A stretch of 29,372 nucleotides of DNA from assembly GCA_004212095.1 (NCBI GenBank), contig RXIJ01000036.1, forward strand, positions 1 through 29,372, in the 5' to 3' direction. Below, in pieces: positions 14,926 to 23,510 of the stretch. Every line of letters starts with the position of its first letter. Position 1 is the first letter of the stretch. Source of the stretch: Methanosarcinales archaeon (GTDB lineage: Archaea; Halobacteriota; Methanosarcinia; Methanosarcinales; EX4572-44). A program made the position numbers and the translations under genes. The notes beneath the pieces were generated by a model that saw only the letters and a program-made list of their open reading frames with translations, was not told the origin of the DNA and ran no database searches.

Positions 14926-15894
14926 ATGTTCATAGGAGTTGAGCACGGCACAACTGCCATCCGATTTGCAACAAAATATGACTATTTTGAATTATCCCGC
15001 GAAGAAGCAGCAGCTCTTGATTGCGAAACACTGTTTGCGCACATAGAAGAAAAACTCCATGTAAAACGAAATGGAATTAAAATGCTCGCTTTGACATATT
15101 CCATGGGGGATGGTATTAACAGCATTACGCCAATCGAAAAAACCACCAATCGCGCTCTTATAACAGGGGAAGGTGCAGGACTACATGTTGGGGGTGGCAC
15201 CCGTGTTTTTGACCTTATACGGTCATCAGGGTTGCGTGCAGTGGTGATACCTGGAGTCCACCGGGGCAGTGGCTGTGACACACGGCTCGATTTCTATTCG
15301 CATGGGACAAGCCCTGAAAAAATCGGAATCGCATACCATATTTATAAAAAAGGAACAAACGATTTTATTGTGTGCGACATTAGCTCCAATACAGTAACCA
15401 TTGCAGCAGTCAATGGAAGGATAATCGGGGCAATTGATGCCTGTGTCTTTGCACCAGGTATCCAGCATGGACCGCTCGATGTTGAAGCCATTCGAAAAAT
15501 AGATGCCAGAGAGTGCACAGCAAATGAGGCATTCACACGAGGGGGCGTAATCAAGCACACACCATATAAGAATCTCGACGAACTTACACAGGCATACAAT
15601 CAACGTAAAGCAGATGCAATACTATCTTTTGACAGGCTCTCCCTTCTTTGTGCCATGGAGATTGCCGCCATGAATGTTTTTATGCGCGACTATGACATAT
15701 CACCTGATAACTGTCAGGTATATCTTTCAGGTTCGGTCAGCGAAATAGAATTTGTGAAAAAGCAGATTGAAAAATACCTCCACGCGCAGACCATCTCAGT
15801 AGGGAAAAGGAGTGCGGCAGCGGGACTATCAGAAATCGCAGAGGACATCTACAATGGAACAACAAACATCACTGGCATTAAGGTAGAAATATAA
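14926..15894 (+). CDS. Methanogenesis marker 12 protein (DUF1464-like, ASKHA-fold)
   Basis: This 322-residue protein begins FIGVEHGTTAIRFAT, a phosphate-1-type loop of sugar-kinase/Hsp70-fold proteins. It contains GGGTRVFDLI, VIPGVHRGSGCDTR, an internal FIVCDISSNTVTIAAVNGRIIGAIDACV and a late VYLSGSVSEIEF turn. This is the pattern I know as methanogenesis marker protein 12, a family confined to organisms with methyl-coenzyme M reductase; its exact role is unsettled. No ribosome site precedes the ATG and a TATA-like box lies ~25-30 bp upstream, so the mRNA may be leaderless. The permease gene follows after 31 bp. Some databases call the family only DUF1464, hence moderate confidence in the name. 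Confidence 0.8.
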   Translation: MFIGVEHGTTAIRFATKYDYFELSREEAAALDCETLFAHIEEKLHVKRNGIKMLALTYSMGDGINSITPIEKTTNRALITGEGAGLHVGGGTRVFDLIRSSGLRAVVIPGVHRGSGCDTRLDFYSHGTSPEKIGIAYHIYKKGTNDFIVCDISSNTVTIAAVNGRIIGAIDACVFAPGIQHGPLDVEAIRKIDARECTANEAFTRGGVIKHTPYKNLDELTQAYNQRKADAILSFDRLSLLCAMEIAAMNVFMRDYDISPDNCQVYLSGSVSEIEFVKKQIEKYLHAQTISVGKRSAAAGLSEIAEDIYNGTTNITGIKVEI

Positions 15895-15925
15895 ATACAG
15901 TTGGGCTAAGGGAGAAGGTGCAAAA

Positions 15926-17209
15926 ATGGAAGTATCTATTCCGTTGGTGATATTATCAATTTTCATTGGATATTTTCTTGGCATAATAACCGGGATTGTT
16001 CCTGGTTTCCATGTTAACAACATTGCAGTAATCCTTCTTGCAATAACGCCTTTATTATCTCAATACAACGTATTAGCAGTCTATATTGTAATAATAATCC
16101 TCTCTAACTCTGTAACCCACACTTTTATCGATATCATACCAGCAGTGCTTATTGGAGTTCCGGAGTCAGACACTGCTCTCGCGGTTCTCCCGGGTCATAC
16201 CCTAACAATGGAGGGGCGTGGAATCGAAGCCATACGTTTGTCTGCTATTGGAAGTGCAGGAGCAATACTTACCTCTCTGTTACTTGCACTGCCTATGATC
16301 TGGATATTTAAAAATTATTATATTGTATTGCAGGAATACATGGCGTGGCTGCTCATCACATTGATTCTTATGATGGTTTTAACTGAAAAAGGCGAGCAGA
16401 TACGGGGAGAGGGGAGCCTCGTACACTTGAAATATAAAATTTATGCAGCAATCGTATTTTTATTGTCAGGTCTTCTTGGGCTGTTTGCTTTTGAAAAAGA
16501 AGCATTGATGAACTCAATGATCCCAAATGTTGGAGAAGCTATTTTTTTGCCGTTATTAAGTGGTCTTTTTGGGGCTTCTGTGCTCATCATAAGCATGCTC
16601 TCGAAAACTACCCTCCCGGAACAGCATGATACAAAATATGATCTTCCTGCTGCAAACTTGCTTAGAGGAATCTTTTTCGGGAGCACTGCGGGTTCGCTTG
16701 TAGCATGGTTTCCCGGGGTATCCTCGGCAGTTGCAACGGTTATAGCACGTATTGCTCTCCCCAAAAATAATGAACACTCTCACAATGAATTCATTGTCTC
16801 TTTGAGTGGTGCTAATACTTCCAATGCACTATTTAGCCTGATAGCACTTTATGTGATCGGCAAAAGTCGTAGTGGGGCAGTCTCTGCCATAAACCAGATT
16901 ATTCAATTGAACCTTGACCTAATGGTACTACTGTTTGTAGTCATAGTCGTTACAGCACTATTATCTTATCCTACAACTATTTTTATCGGAAAACAAGCCG
17001 CTAAACTCTTTAAAAAAATAAACTATACAAGATTATCCACTGTGATTCTGTCCGGACTTTTATTAATTGTTGTAATATTTACCGGGGTATTCGGACTTGT
17101 TATTTTTGCAATTGCTATTCCAATTGGAATGCTTCCGCATTATCTTAATGTTCGAAAGAGTCATTTGATGGGGTGTATACTTCTGCCAGTAACACTGTAC
17201 TTTTTGTAG
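15926..17209 (+). CDS. TctA-family membrane permease (archaeal DUF112/COG1784 type)
   Basis: This polytopic membrane protein has 427 residues and about ten to twelve helices. GIVPGFHVNN (23-32) near the start and SLVAWFPGVSSAVATVIA in the second half are the paired glycine/proline motifs of the tripartite tricarboxylate transporter TctA fold. The archaeal branch usually stands without TctB or a binding protein, as here, and its substrate is unknown. GGTG lies just before the ATG. It is 31 bp downstream of the marker 12 gene on the same strand and is probably co-transcribed. Confidence 0.86.
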   Translation: MEVSIPLVILSIFIGYFLGIITGIVPGFHVNNIAVILLAITPLLSQYNVLAVYIVIIILSNSVTHTFIDIIPAVLIGVPESDTALAVLPGHTLTMEGRGIEAIRLSAIGSAGAILTSLLLALPMIWIFKNYYIVLQEYMAWLLITLILMMVLTEKGEQIRGEGSLVHLKYKIYAAIVFLLSGLLGLFAFEKEALMNSMIPNVGEAIFLPLLSGLFGASVLIISMLSKTTLPEQHDTKYDLPAANLLRGIFFGSTAGSLVAWFPGVSSAVATVIARIALPKNNEHSHNEFIVSLSGANTSNALFSLIALYVIGKSRSGAVSAINQIIQLNLDLMVLLFVVIVVTALLSYPTTIFIGKQAAKLFKKINYTRLSTVILSGLLLIVVIFTGVFGLVIFAIAIPIGMLPHYLNVRKSHLMGCILLPVTLYFL

Positions 17210-17210
17210 C

Positions 17211-17334
17211 CTCGATTGCTAACGCACTCGATTGCTTCCGCAATCGAGAATTATTTCCGCACACGGAGTGTACGGTTCTGTAAAGCGAAGTTGTGCAGTT
17301 GTTAGTTTAGTCTCTGCAAAGCGAAGCTTTGCAG
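17211..17334. repeat. Palindrome cluster between the permease and PTPS genes
   Basis: CTCGATTGCT (17211-17220) is repeated as the left arm of a perfect hairpin, 17227-17248 (arm CTCGATTGC, loop TTCC, arm GCAATCGAG). A mixed palindrome, CTGTAAAGC-GAA-GTTGTGCAG, lies at 17278-17298. A perfect one lies at 17314-17334: arm CTGCAAAGC, loop GAA, arm GCTTTGCAG. The last lies inside the 3' end of the PTPS gene. On the minus strand, 17278-17334 mirrors the element at 7570-7614. Confidence 0.72.
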
Positions 17335-17804
17335 TCGAGAGTACACCCTGCCCCCTGCCCAATGCCTTCATCCAGCTGCACCATGATGCTTTTGATATTA
17401 TCCCTATCTTCAAGTTCTGCGGCAAGCATTGAATTAATGTACTGGCAGAGCTCTTCCGCACTGACCGATGGAATTGGCAAAAGGACTGCATCTTCTACTG
17501 GAAACACATATCTTTTGTTAGATTGCAAAACCAGCATTTCAACACTCTCGCAATCTTCGTGTATTCTGATGCGCTCATCATCTCTTGCAAGGATAACTCT
17601 GTGGTCAAGTGTGTCGCAGATGTTTGTTACCATCTGTTTCAATTCCTCGAAGTCGATGATGAATTCATTTTTTTGTTCACCTTCTATATGTACGGTTACT
17701 GCATAGGTGTGACCGTGCAGCCTTCCACATTTGGGATGATTTGGTATGAGATGGCATGCAGAGAATCGAAGTTTTGCCATCCATCCATCAATTTCGATGA
17801 ACAT
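17307..17804 (-). CDS. 6-pyruvoyl-tetrahydropterin synthase / QueD family protein
   Basis: The zinc-binding T-fold motifs are present: FSACH (His18) and CGRLHGHTY with His30 and His32, plus Cys26 in the CxxxHGH arrangement of catalytic PTPS/QueD enzymes. The late acidic residue in QLDEGIGQGAG fits the substrate pocket. In archaea such proteins serve 7-deazaguanine (archaeosine) or pterin synthesis; which one is unclear here. The ATG at 17804 is preferred because GGTGAG stands six bases before it; a longer frame from 17843 lacks such a site. The final residues CKASLC are encoded by an intergenic-type palindrome, and the stop codon lies beyond it, so the natural C-terminus seems to have been overwritten. 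Confidence 0.85.
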   Translation of the reverse strand: MFIEIDGWMAKLRFSACHLIPNHPKCGRLHGHTYAVTVHIEGEQKNEFIIDFEELKQMVTNICDTLDHRVILARDDERIRIHEDCESVEMLVLQSNKRYVFPVEDAVLLPIPSVSAEELCQYINSMLAAELEDRDNIKSIMVQLDEGIGQGAGCTLDCKASLCRD

Positions 17805-18015
17805 AATTATCTCACCAGTGGACGTATGAGATTTTAGATACATTTAAGTCTTTGCACATGCAGTACTTCCAAAAAGGGTTTAGATACTTATGGAGCTTCT
17901 CGCGTAAATACAGTATAAAATATGATATCTTTGAGAAATAATGCAAAAAGCTGAAGGTAGCACTATCGATCAGTACAGAACAAGAGATTATTTTTGGTAA
18001 TGCTAAAGTCCCGGG

Positions 18016-18044
18016 GGCTCTGCGGTGAGTATGTCGCCAGAGCC
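18016..18044 (-). terminator. Hairpin downstream of pstS
   Basis: GGCTCTG (18016-18022) pairs with CAGAGCC (18038-18044) around a 15-base loop, ~30 bp beyond the pstS stop. There is no clear U-tract, so a terminator role is only suggested by position; a small structured RNA is an alternative. Confidence 0.3.
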
Positions 18045-18073
18045 TTAAACTAACTCACAGATAATGATCAAAA

Positions 18074-18991
18074 TCACTGGTTTTCCGGATAGTACCCTGC
18101 AAGCATTTCAATCATCTCATCTTTCTCAGTTTTGCTAACAGCCACGTAACCCACATCTTCAACAAGCGGTTTACTACTTCCAAGATAATATTCAACAAAA
18201 GCAGAAAATTCCAAACGTTTCAATGACTCTGCGTTTACATAGATAAAAAGAGGCCGGGATAACGGATATTCACCACTTGTAATATTTTCTATAGAAGGAG
18301 TTATGCACCCCCCACCGTTATCGATTGGCACCACTTTAAGCTTATTTTTATTATTAGTATAATATGCATATCCAAAATATGCAAGTGCTCCCTTCTGCCC
18401 GCTCACAGCTTGCACCAGCATGTTATCGTCCGCACTTGCAGTGTAATCAGAACGGCTTGCACCGCTTTCTCCAATGACTGTCTCAGTAAAGTAATCAAAG
18501 CTTCCGGAATCAGTGTCAGCCCCAGCAAGAAATATCTTTTCATCAGGCCATTCCGGTCGCACATTACTCCACTTTGAAACAGTGCTTTCCGGTTCCCATA
18601 TTTGCCTGAGTTCTTCGATAGTTAGATAGTCAACAAAATAATTCCCTGGGTTTACTACAACAGATAAACCATCATAAGCTATGACAAACTCAATATATTC
18701 GATACCATTTTCTTCGCATGCTTCAATCTCACTCTGCTTAATCGGTCTTGAAGCATCAGCAATGTCAATTTCACCAGCACAGAATTTTTTAAATCCACCA
18801 CCTGTGCCGCTTACACCAACAGTAACGATAATACCGGGATTTGCCAGTTGAAACTCCTCTGCCACTGCCTCTGATATTGGAAACACCGTACTTGAGCCAT
18901 CAATAGAAATTAACGTTCTTTCAGTACATCCCAATGCAAAGACGAATGCAACCATCAGAACTATAGCCACCACTATTTTCTTGTGCATCAT
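18074..18991 (-). CDS. pstS: PstS-like phosphate-binding lipoprotein
   Basis: This is an extracytoplasmic phosphate receptor for an ABC importer. The N-terminus is a lipoprotein signal: basic MMHKK, a hydrophobic core (IVVAIVLMVAFVFA) and the lipobox ALGC with Cys22. Phosphate-site segments follow: DGSSTVFPISEAVAEEF, VSGTGGGFKKF, DIADASRPIK and DTDSGSFDYF. The length of 305 residues is normal for the family. No pstC, pstA, pstB or phoU is adjacent, so it must work with permease genes elsewhere or serve as a stand-alone scavenger. It is divergent from the M24 peptidase gene. Confidence 0.92.
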   Translation of the reverse strand: MMHKKIVVAIVLMVAFVFALGCTERTLISIDGSSTVFPISEAVAEEFQLANPGIIVTVGVSGTGGGFKKFCAGEIDIADASRPIKQSEIEACEENGIEYIEFVIAYDGLSVVVNPGNYFVDYLTIEELRQIWEPESTVSKWSNVRPEWPDEKIFLAGADTDSGSFDYFTETVIGESGASRSDYTASADDNMLVQAVSGQKGALAYFGYAYYTNNKNKLKVVPIDNGGGCITPSIENITSGEYPLSRPLFIYVNAESLKRLEFSAFVEYYLGSSKPLVEDVGYVAVSKTEKDEMIEMLAGYYPENQ

Positions 18992-19060
18992 TTACACTTA
19001 AAATTGTCAAATTGATACTTAATTCTTCCTGTATGCAACCATTAGATTAACAAGATTTAA

Positions 19061-19073
19061 GAGATATAATCTC
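19061..19073. promoter_or_regulatory. Small dyad in the pstS / M24 peptidase promoter gap
   Basis: GAGAT-ATA-ATCTC is a perfect 13-bp dyad just after ATTTAA and ~17 bp before the M24 start. It could be an operator or could overlap the TATA region by chance; too short to decide. Confidence 0.25.
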
Positions 19074-19089
19074 AATAAAAGGAAATAAC

Positions 19090-20217
19090 GTGAAACAAGT
19101 ATTAATCGACTTCATAAAAAAATACGGCATGGATGCGTATATGATATATGCAGATAGTGCAGCAGACTCCGATCTGTATTATACGACAAAGTTTCTCGCT
19201 TATGATCCTTTTTTATATGTGCATACCAGGGAAAAAGATGTCCTGCTAATATCCAACATGGAAGCAGGAAGAGCGGAAAAACAGGCAGACGTTGACGAAA
19301 TAATTCCTCTTTCAGGGCATGGAAAGGAATATACTGATGTTGTTACAGATTTTGTAAATGGCCTTGGGGTTCAAAAGATAGCAGTGCCTCACAACTTCAG
19401 GCTGTATCTTGCAGACGGATTACGATCAAAAAATATTGAGGTTACTGCTGTGAGTAGCCCGGTTCAACAATCAAGAGCACAGAAGAGCGACACCGAAATC
19501 TCATTTATACGAAGTGCCCAGGGTGCAGCAGAGAAAGCTATAAAAAAAGCAGAAAACACACTAAAACAATCAAAAATAAGAGATGACACCCTGTATATTA
19601 ACGGGGAAGTTCTTACCTGTGAAAAACTTAGAAGTATCATAGAAGTAAGCCTTCTCTACGATTCTTATTCTACGGAAACAACGATCGTTGCAGCAGGTGT
19701 ATCGAGTGCTGATCCGCACAATACAGGTTCAGGCCCTATAAAATATGGCGAACCGATTGTAATTGATGTATTTCCACAGAGCAAACTCAACAGGTATCAT
19801 GGTGACATGACCAGAACCTTCGTGTATGGGAAGCCGCAAGAAGAGCTTATCAATATGCATGAGATGGTACTTGCTGCCCAGGAAGCCGCAATTGAGATGG
19901 TGAAGCCTGGAACTCCTGCAAGCGAGATTCATAATCGTGTGTGTGAGGTCTTTGAATCAGGTGGCTATGATGTCGGTAAAAGAGAGGGGTTCATTCACTC
20001 CACTGGTCATGGTGTTGGCCTGGATGTTCACGAACTGCCAGCGATTGGAGCTAATAATGAGCTTCTGAAGATAGGAAACGTTATCACTATTGAACCTGGA
20101 TTATATTACAATGATACAGGAGGAGTGCGGATCGAAGATATCGTTGTTGTAACTGGAAATGGCTGCAAAAATTTAAATTCATATCATAAAAAATTAATAA
20201 TAGAGGGAACCGAATGA
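19090..20217 (+). CDS. Xaa-Pro aminopeptidase/dipeptidase (M24B)
   Basis: This metallopeptidase of the pita-bread fold should cleave N-terminal residues next to proline in the cytoplasm. An N-terminal creatinase-like domain (~1-130) precedes the catalytic domain. The five metal ligands are visible: Asp226 (VIDVFPQ), Asp239 (HGDMTRTF), His307 (STGHGVGLDVHE), Glu335 (IEPGLYY) and Glu349 (VRIEDIV). The length of 375 residues is usual. It starts with GTG after a GGA ribosome site. It overlaps the methionine aminopeptidase gene by ATGA and opens a four-gene run ending in the glycosyltransferase. Confidence 0.92.
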   Translation: MKQVLIDFIKKYGMDAYMIYADSAADSDLYYTTKFLAYDPFLYVHTREKDVLLISNMEAGRAEKQADVDEIIPLSGHGKEYTDVVTDFVNGLGVQKIAVPHNFRLYLADGLRSKNIEVTAVSSPVQQSRAQKSDTEISFIRSAQGAAEKAIKKAENTLKQSKIRDDTLYINGEVLTCEKLRSIIEVSLLYDSYSTETTIVAAGVSSADPHNTGSGPIKYGEPIVIDVFPQSKLNRYHGDMTRTFVYGKPQEELINMHEMVLAAQEAAIEMVKPGTPASEIHNRVCEVFESGGYDVGKREGFIHSTGHGVGLDVHELPAIGANNELLKIGNVITIEPGLYYNDTGGVRIEDIVVVTGNGCKNLNSYHKKLIIEGTE

Positions 20218-21119
20218 ATCAAATAAAAGGATTACCAGAGGATGAAACTGCAGAAGAGATTTTAACAAAGTATATTAAAGCCGGAAAGGTAGCCTCAATG
20301 GTTCGCAGCGAAGCTGCAAAGAAAGTACGGATTGGGGCAAGCTTGCTTGAGGTTGCAACCTTTGTTGAGCAGAGAATCGTTGAAGAAGGCTGCAAACCTG
20401 CTTTTCCAGTGACCATATCGCTCAATAGCGATGCAGCTCATGCAACTCCCAAAAAAGATGATACGTCAGTTTTTGGTGAGGATATTGTAAAGATTGATAT
20501 TGGTACGCACCTCGATGGGTACATTGGGGATACTGCTGTAACCGTTGACCTTGCTGGTAAAGACGATCTTGTAAAATCATCAAAAGACGCTCTGGAGAGT
20601 GCCATTAAAATACTGCATGCTGGCATAAACACAAAAGAGATTGGAGAGGTCATTGAAGAGACAATTTCAAATTATGGGTACAAGCCAGTCTCAAATCTTA
20701 CAGGACATGGTCTCATGCAGTACCTCACACACACTCCACCTTCTATACCTAATGTGAAAGCTGAACATGGGGTGGTGCTTGAAGAGGGCGATATTATAGC
20801 AATCGAACCTTTTGCAAGTGATGGTGCAGGAAAAGTGACAGATGGACACCTTAAAGAAATATATCATCTGGTTGGGGAAAAACCGATACGCCACCCGGTA
20901 GTAAGGAAGGTGTTTTCACAGATAGCCGAATATAAAACACTGCCTTTTGCGAAACGGTGGCTTACTGGCACACGAATTGATTTTGCACTGCTGCAACTTG
21001 AAAAAGCAGGGATCGTCTCAGGATACCCGGTATTAAAGGATGTAGACGGTGGGCTGGTTTCACAGGCAGAACACACAGTAATAATCACAGAGAACGGGTG
21101 TGAGGTTCTAACTAAATAG
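20214..21119 (+). CDS. map: Methionine aminopeptidase, type II
   Basis: It removes the initiator methionine from new proteins. Ligands and catalytic residues are in place: His76 (AAHATP), Asp95 (KIDIGTH), Asp106 (YIGDTAV), His165 (LTGHGL), Glu198 (IAIEPF) and Glu286 (SQAEHTVI). The ~60-residue insertion between Glu198 and Glu286 (WLTGTRIDFALLQLEKAG) marks the archaeal/eukaryotic type II enzyme. The length of 301 residues is normal. It is translationally coupled to the upstream M24B peptidase and followed after 5 bp by a surface-protein gene. Confidence 0.95.
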   Translation: MNQIKGLPEDETAEEILTKYIKAGKVASMVRSEAAKKVRIGASLLEVATFVEQRIVEEGCKPAFPVTISLNSDAAHATPKKDDTSVFGEDIVKIDIGTHLDGYIGDTAVTVDLAGKDDLVKSSKDALESAIKILHAGINTKEIGEVIEETISNYGYKPVSNLTGHGLMQYLTHTPPSIPNVKAEHGVVLEEGDIIAIEPFASDGAGKVTDGHLKEIYHLVGEKPIRHPVVRKVFSQIAEYKTLPFAKRWLTGTRIDFALLQLEKAGIVSGYPVLKDVDGGLVSQAEHTVIITENGCEVLTK

Positions 21120-21124
21120 ATATC

Positions 21125-21844
21125 ATGTTATTAAAAATCGTCATCTTCCTAACATTGCTATTGTTGACGAACACTGCCACAGCCTGCATAACACAGGACA
21201 CCACCATAACTATCAATTCCCAAAACATAACCAGTAATACCACAGTCTACTACACTGACAACGATTTAACACGCCTGCAAACGATGATTGACGTAGAGGG
21301 GGATAACAACAGCTATGTTAATGCATGGGAACTACTAAAATACGAAAACATAAAGAGAAAACAACTAACTTCAATACCATACACGATAGAAAACGTCTCC
21401 CTGCAACGAACAAACAAAGATGTGGCGATAAACCATGAAATAATTGGGAAAATTAGTACAACACGGCAAATAAATATAAGCACGACGATAAGAAGTGTTT
21501 ATACATGTAAAAATGAAACAATCATCACAATAACACCCCCTGATAATAAAACAACCATCCTTATCCACGAGAATGTCAAAATTGAGCAGACAATACCAAT
21601 TCTTAAAACAAAAGAAGTTGGCTGCTACCACCAGATTACATTACAAACCAACAACACAACAACGTTCGAGCTTGCCCTAAAGAATGAAGCACCGATTGTT
21701 CAAAACACTACCGAATGTATAAATACAAGCGAAGTGGAAACAAATATCAGCCAAAAAAGCAAAACAGACAATATATACTTTATAGTATTTGCTATTCCGG
21801 TATTATTAATAGTTATTCTAATCATACTTTACCGGAGAAAATAA
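21125..21844 (+). CDS. Small surface protein, signal peptide and C-terminal anchor
   Basis: This 239-residue protein has a signal peptide (~1-20, LLKIVIFLTLLLLTNTATA) and one C-terminal membrane helix (IYFIVFAIPVLLIVILIILY) followed by RRK. It should therefore sit outside the cell with a C-terminal anchor. The ectodomain is threonine- and asparagine-rich with many N-x-S/T sequons. It also has an acidic loop, DVEGDNNSYVNAWE (56-68), that resembles a calcium-binding EF-hand or dockerin half. No enzyme motif is seen. It starts 5 bp after map and lies 19 bp before the AglJ-like gene, so it may be a client or partner of N-glycosylation; that link is inferred from position. Confidence 0.72.
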   Translation: MLLKIVIFLTLLLLTNTATACITQDTTITINSQNITSNTTVYYTDNDLTRLQTMIDVEGDNNSYVNAWELLKYENIKRKQLTSIPYTIENVSLQRTNKDVAINHEIIGKISTTRQINISTTIRSVYTCKNETIITITPPDNKTTILIHENVKIEQTIPILKTKEVGCYHQITLQTNNTTTFELALKNEAPIVQNTTECINTSEVETNISQKSKTDNIYFIVFAIPVLLIVILIILYRRK

Positions 21845-21863
21845 CACAAAATATAGGGTAGCA

Positions 21864-22772
21864 ATGAAAGAAATGAACAAAGACGATGTCTGTATCTTTA
21901 TACCAACCCTTAATGAAGCTAAGAATATTAAAAAACTAATAAAACAGTTCATGGAGCAGGGGTATAGCAACATCCTTGTTGTCGATGGACACAGCAACGA
22001 TAAAACGCCAGAAATCGCGCAGGATGCAGGAGCAACCGTAATCATGCAGCAGGGGAAAGGAAAAGGTCAGGCTATAAAACAGGCTTTTAAACACATCCGG
22101 ACGCCATACACTATCATGATTGATGGAGATGCCACCTACAAACCAGAAGAGGTGTCTACACTCCTAAAGCCACTTCAAGAAGGAATCGATCATGTAATGG
22201 GGAATCGGTTCGCAAACTATGAAGAGGGTGCTTTTACGCATTTAAACATGGCTGGAAACAAAATATTGAATAAGATGTTTGGATTCGCTTATGGAGTATG
22301 GTTTAAGGACATCCTCACCGGATACCGTGGATTTAATAATAAGGCGATTAAAACGTTTGAACTGAATGAGACGGGTTTTGAAATAGAAACTGAAATGACC
22401 ATAGAAACCATTAAAAAACACCTTACAGTAACAGAAATGCCTATCACATACCTCCGGCGGAGGGGTGACCCAACGAAACTGCATCCATTCAAGGATGGTA
22501 TCAGGATTATGAGTACCATATTCAAACTTACAAAACTGCACAACCCGTTATTCTACTTTGGAATAATTGGAATACTGATGGCAGTTACAGGTGTAGCGGT
22601 TGGCATCCACATTGTGCTTGAATGGTTAAAAGGTATTAACCACATACCACTGACCATCCTTGCAACACTTCTTATCATGGGTGGAATACAGATATTTATG
22701 TTTGGATTGCTAGGCGACCTATTGGTAACGCTGCATCGTGAAGTTTTAAGAGGCATACAAAAGAAAAAATAA
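21864..22772 (+). CDS. aglJ: AglJ-type glycosyltransferase (dolichol-linked N-glycan initiation)
   Basis: This is a GT2-family glycosyltransferase that should add the first sugar to the dolichol carrier in archaeal S-layer N-glycosylation. The GT-A domain shows FIPTLNEAKNI (12-22), VVDGHSNDKT (39-48), the DxD motif DGDATY (87-92), GNRFAN and ILTGYRGFNN. The arginine-rich YLRRRGDPTKLHP and two to three C-terminal membrane helices (~230-292) follow, as in haloarchaeal AglJ and its methanogen relatives. The length of 302 residues fits. A bacterial dolichol-phosphate mannosyltransferase-like role is the main alternative. It is the last gene of the 19090-22772 run. Confidence 0.82.
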   Translation: MKEMNKDDVCIFIPTLNEAKNIKKLIKQFMEQGYSNILVVDGHSNDKTPEIAQDAGATVIMQQGKGKGQAIKQAFKHIRTPYTIMIDGDATYKPEEVSTLLKPLQEGIDHVMGNRFANYEEGAFTHLNMAGNKILNKMFGFAYGVWFKDILTGYRGFNNKAIKTFELNETGFEIETEMTIETIKKHLTVTEMPITYLRRRGDPTKLHPFKDGIRIMSTIFKLTKLHNPLFYFGIIGILMAVTGVAVGIHIVLEWLKGINHIPLTILATLLIMGGIQIFMFGLLGDLLVTLHREVLRGIQKKK

Positions 22773-22925
22773 CACCATAACCCGTATATATCAATCTTAG
22801 ATCTCCAAACGCACACAAAGATGATATTAGCAGTGCGTTTCCGATAAGAATTCCAGAGCAGAAAAAAAATCGATAAGAACGCATGGAAGAGTTTTTAAAC
22901 TTACATTTTGATTTTTGTTTGTTGT

Positions 22926-23510
22926 TCATCTCCACACAACGATGCAGTATAAATTGGTTGAAACAGTTGGAGGATGCATGGCATCTGTAATACGTATCCG
23001 TTCATCGGAATAAGTAAGTTTTTCGCATACTGCCATAGTGGCTTTGATGTCATGCATGATCAATAGACTTGCAAGTTCAACTGTGCCAAAGGTTTTAGGA
23101 TCTGGCAGCAAGAACAACGTTCTTCCCTGTTCTATTGCTCCAATGATTCTGTTTTGTTGTGTGGTGTAATCCCTGCCATGTACTGTAACAATCTCCACGG
23201 TTTCTTCCACAATCCCAAGTCTGGCACAGGCTATCTGCATGCTGGATATTCCTGGTATTACAATATCTGTTGGTTTTTTGTATTTTCCAAGTCCGGAGAG
23301 CATGGGGTCACCTGTCGATAGCACCACGGTTTCGTCTGGAAGAAACGGTATCTCTGAGTAGTCCTTAATGAGGTTGGCTTTAACATGTATGTGATCTTGC
23401 GCAATCTCTATTGCTCGCTTTGAACCATAAATGATCGTTGCAGCCTCTATTATTCTGATTGCTTCTTTAGTAAGTTGCATTGGCCCTATACCGACCCCGA
23501 CAATCTTCAT
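22926..23510 (-). CDS. cbiE: Cobalt-precorrin-7 (C5)-methyltransferase
   Basis: This SAM-dependent tetrapyrrole methylase of the anaerobic cobalamin pathway uses precorrin-7. The fold shows VGVGIGP near the N-terminus, LSTGDPMLSGLGKY (the central SAM-binding GDP motif), IPGISSMQIACARLG and a late LFLLPDPKTFG. At 194 residues it is the stand-alone CbiE rather than the CbiET/CobL fusion, so the CbiT part must be encoded elsewhere. Its ATG overlaps the cbiD stop by four bases, giving a coupled cbiD-cbiE pair. Confidence 0.92.
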   Translation of the reverse strand: MKIVGVGIGPMQLTKEAIRIIEAATIIYGSKRAIEIAQDHIHVKANLIKDYSEIPFLPDETVVLSTGDPMLSGLGKYKKPTDIVIPGISSMQIACARLGIVEETVEIVTVHGRDYTTQQNRIIGAIEQGRTLFLLPDPKTFGTVELASLLIMHDIKATMAVCEKLTYSDERIRITDAMHPPTVSTNLYCIVVWR

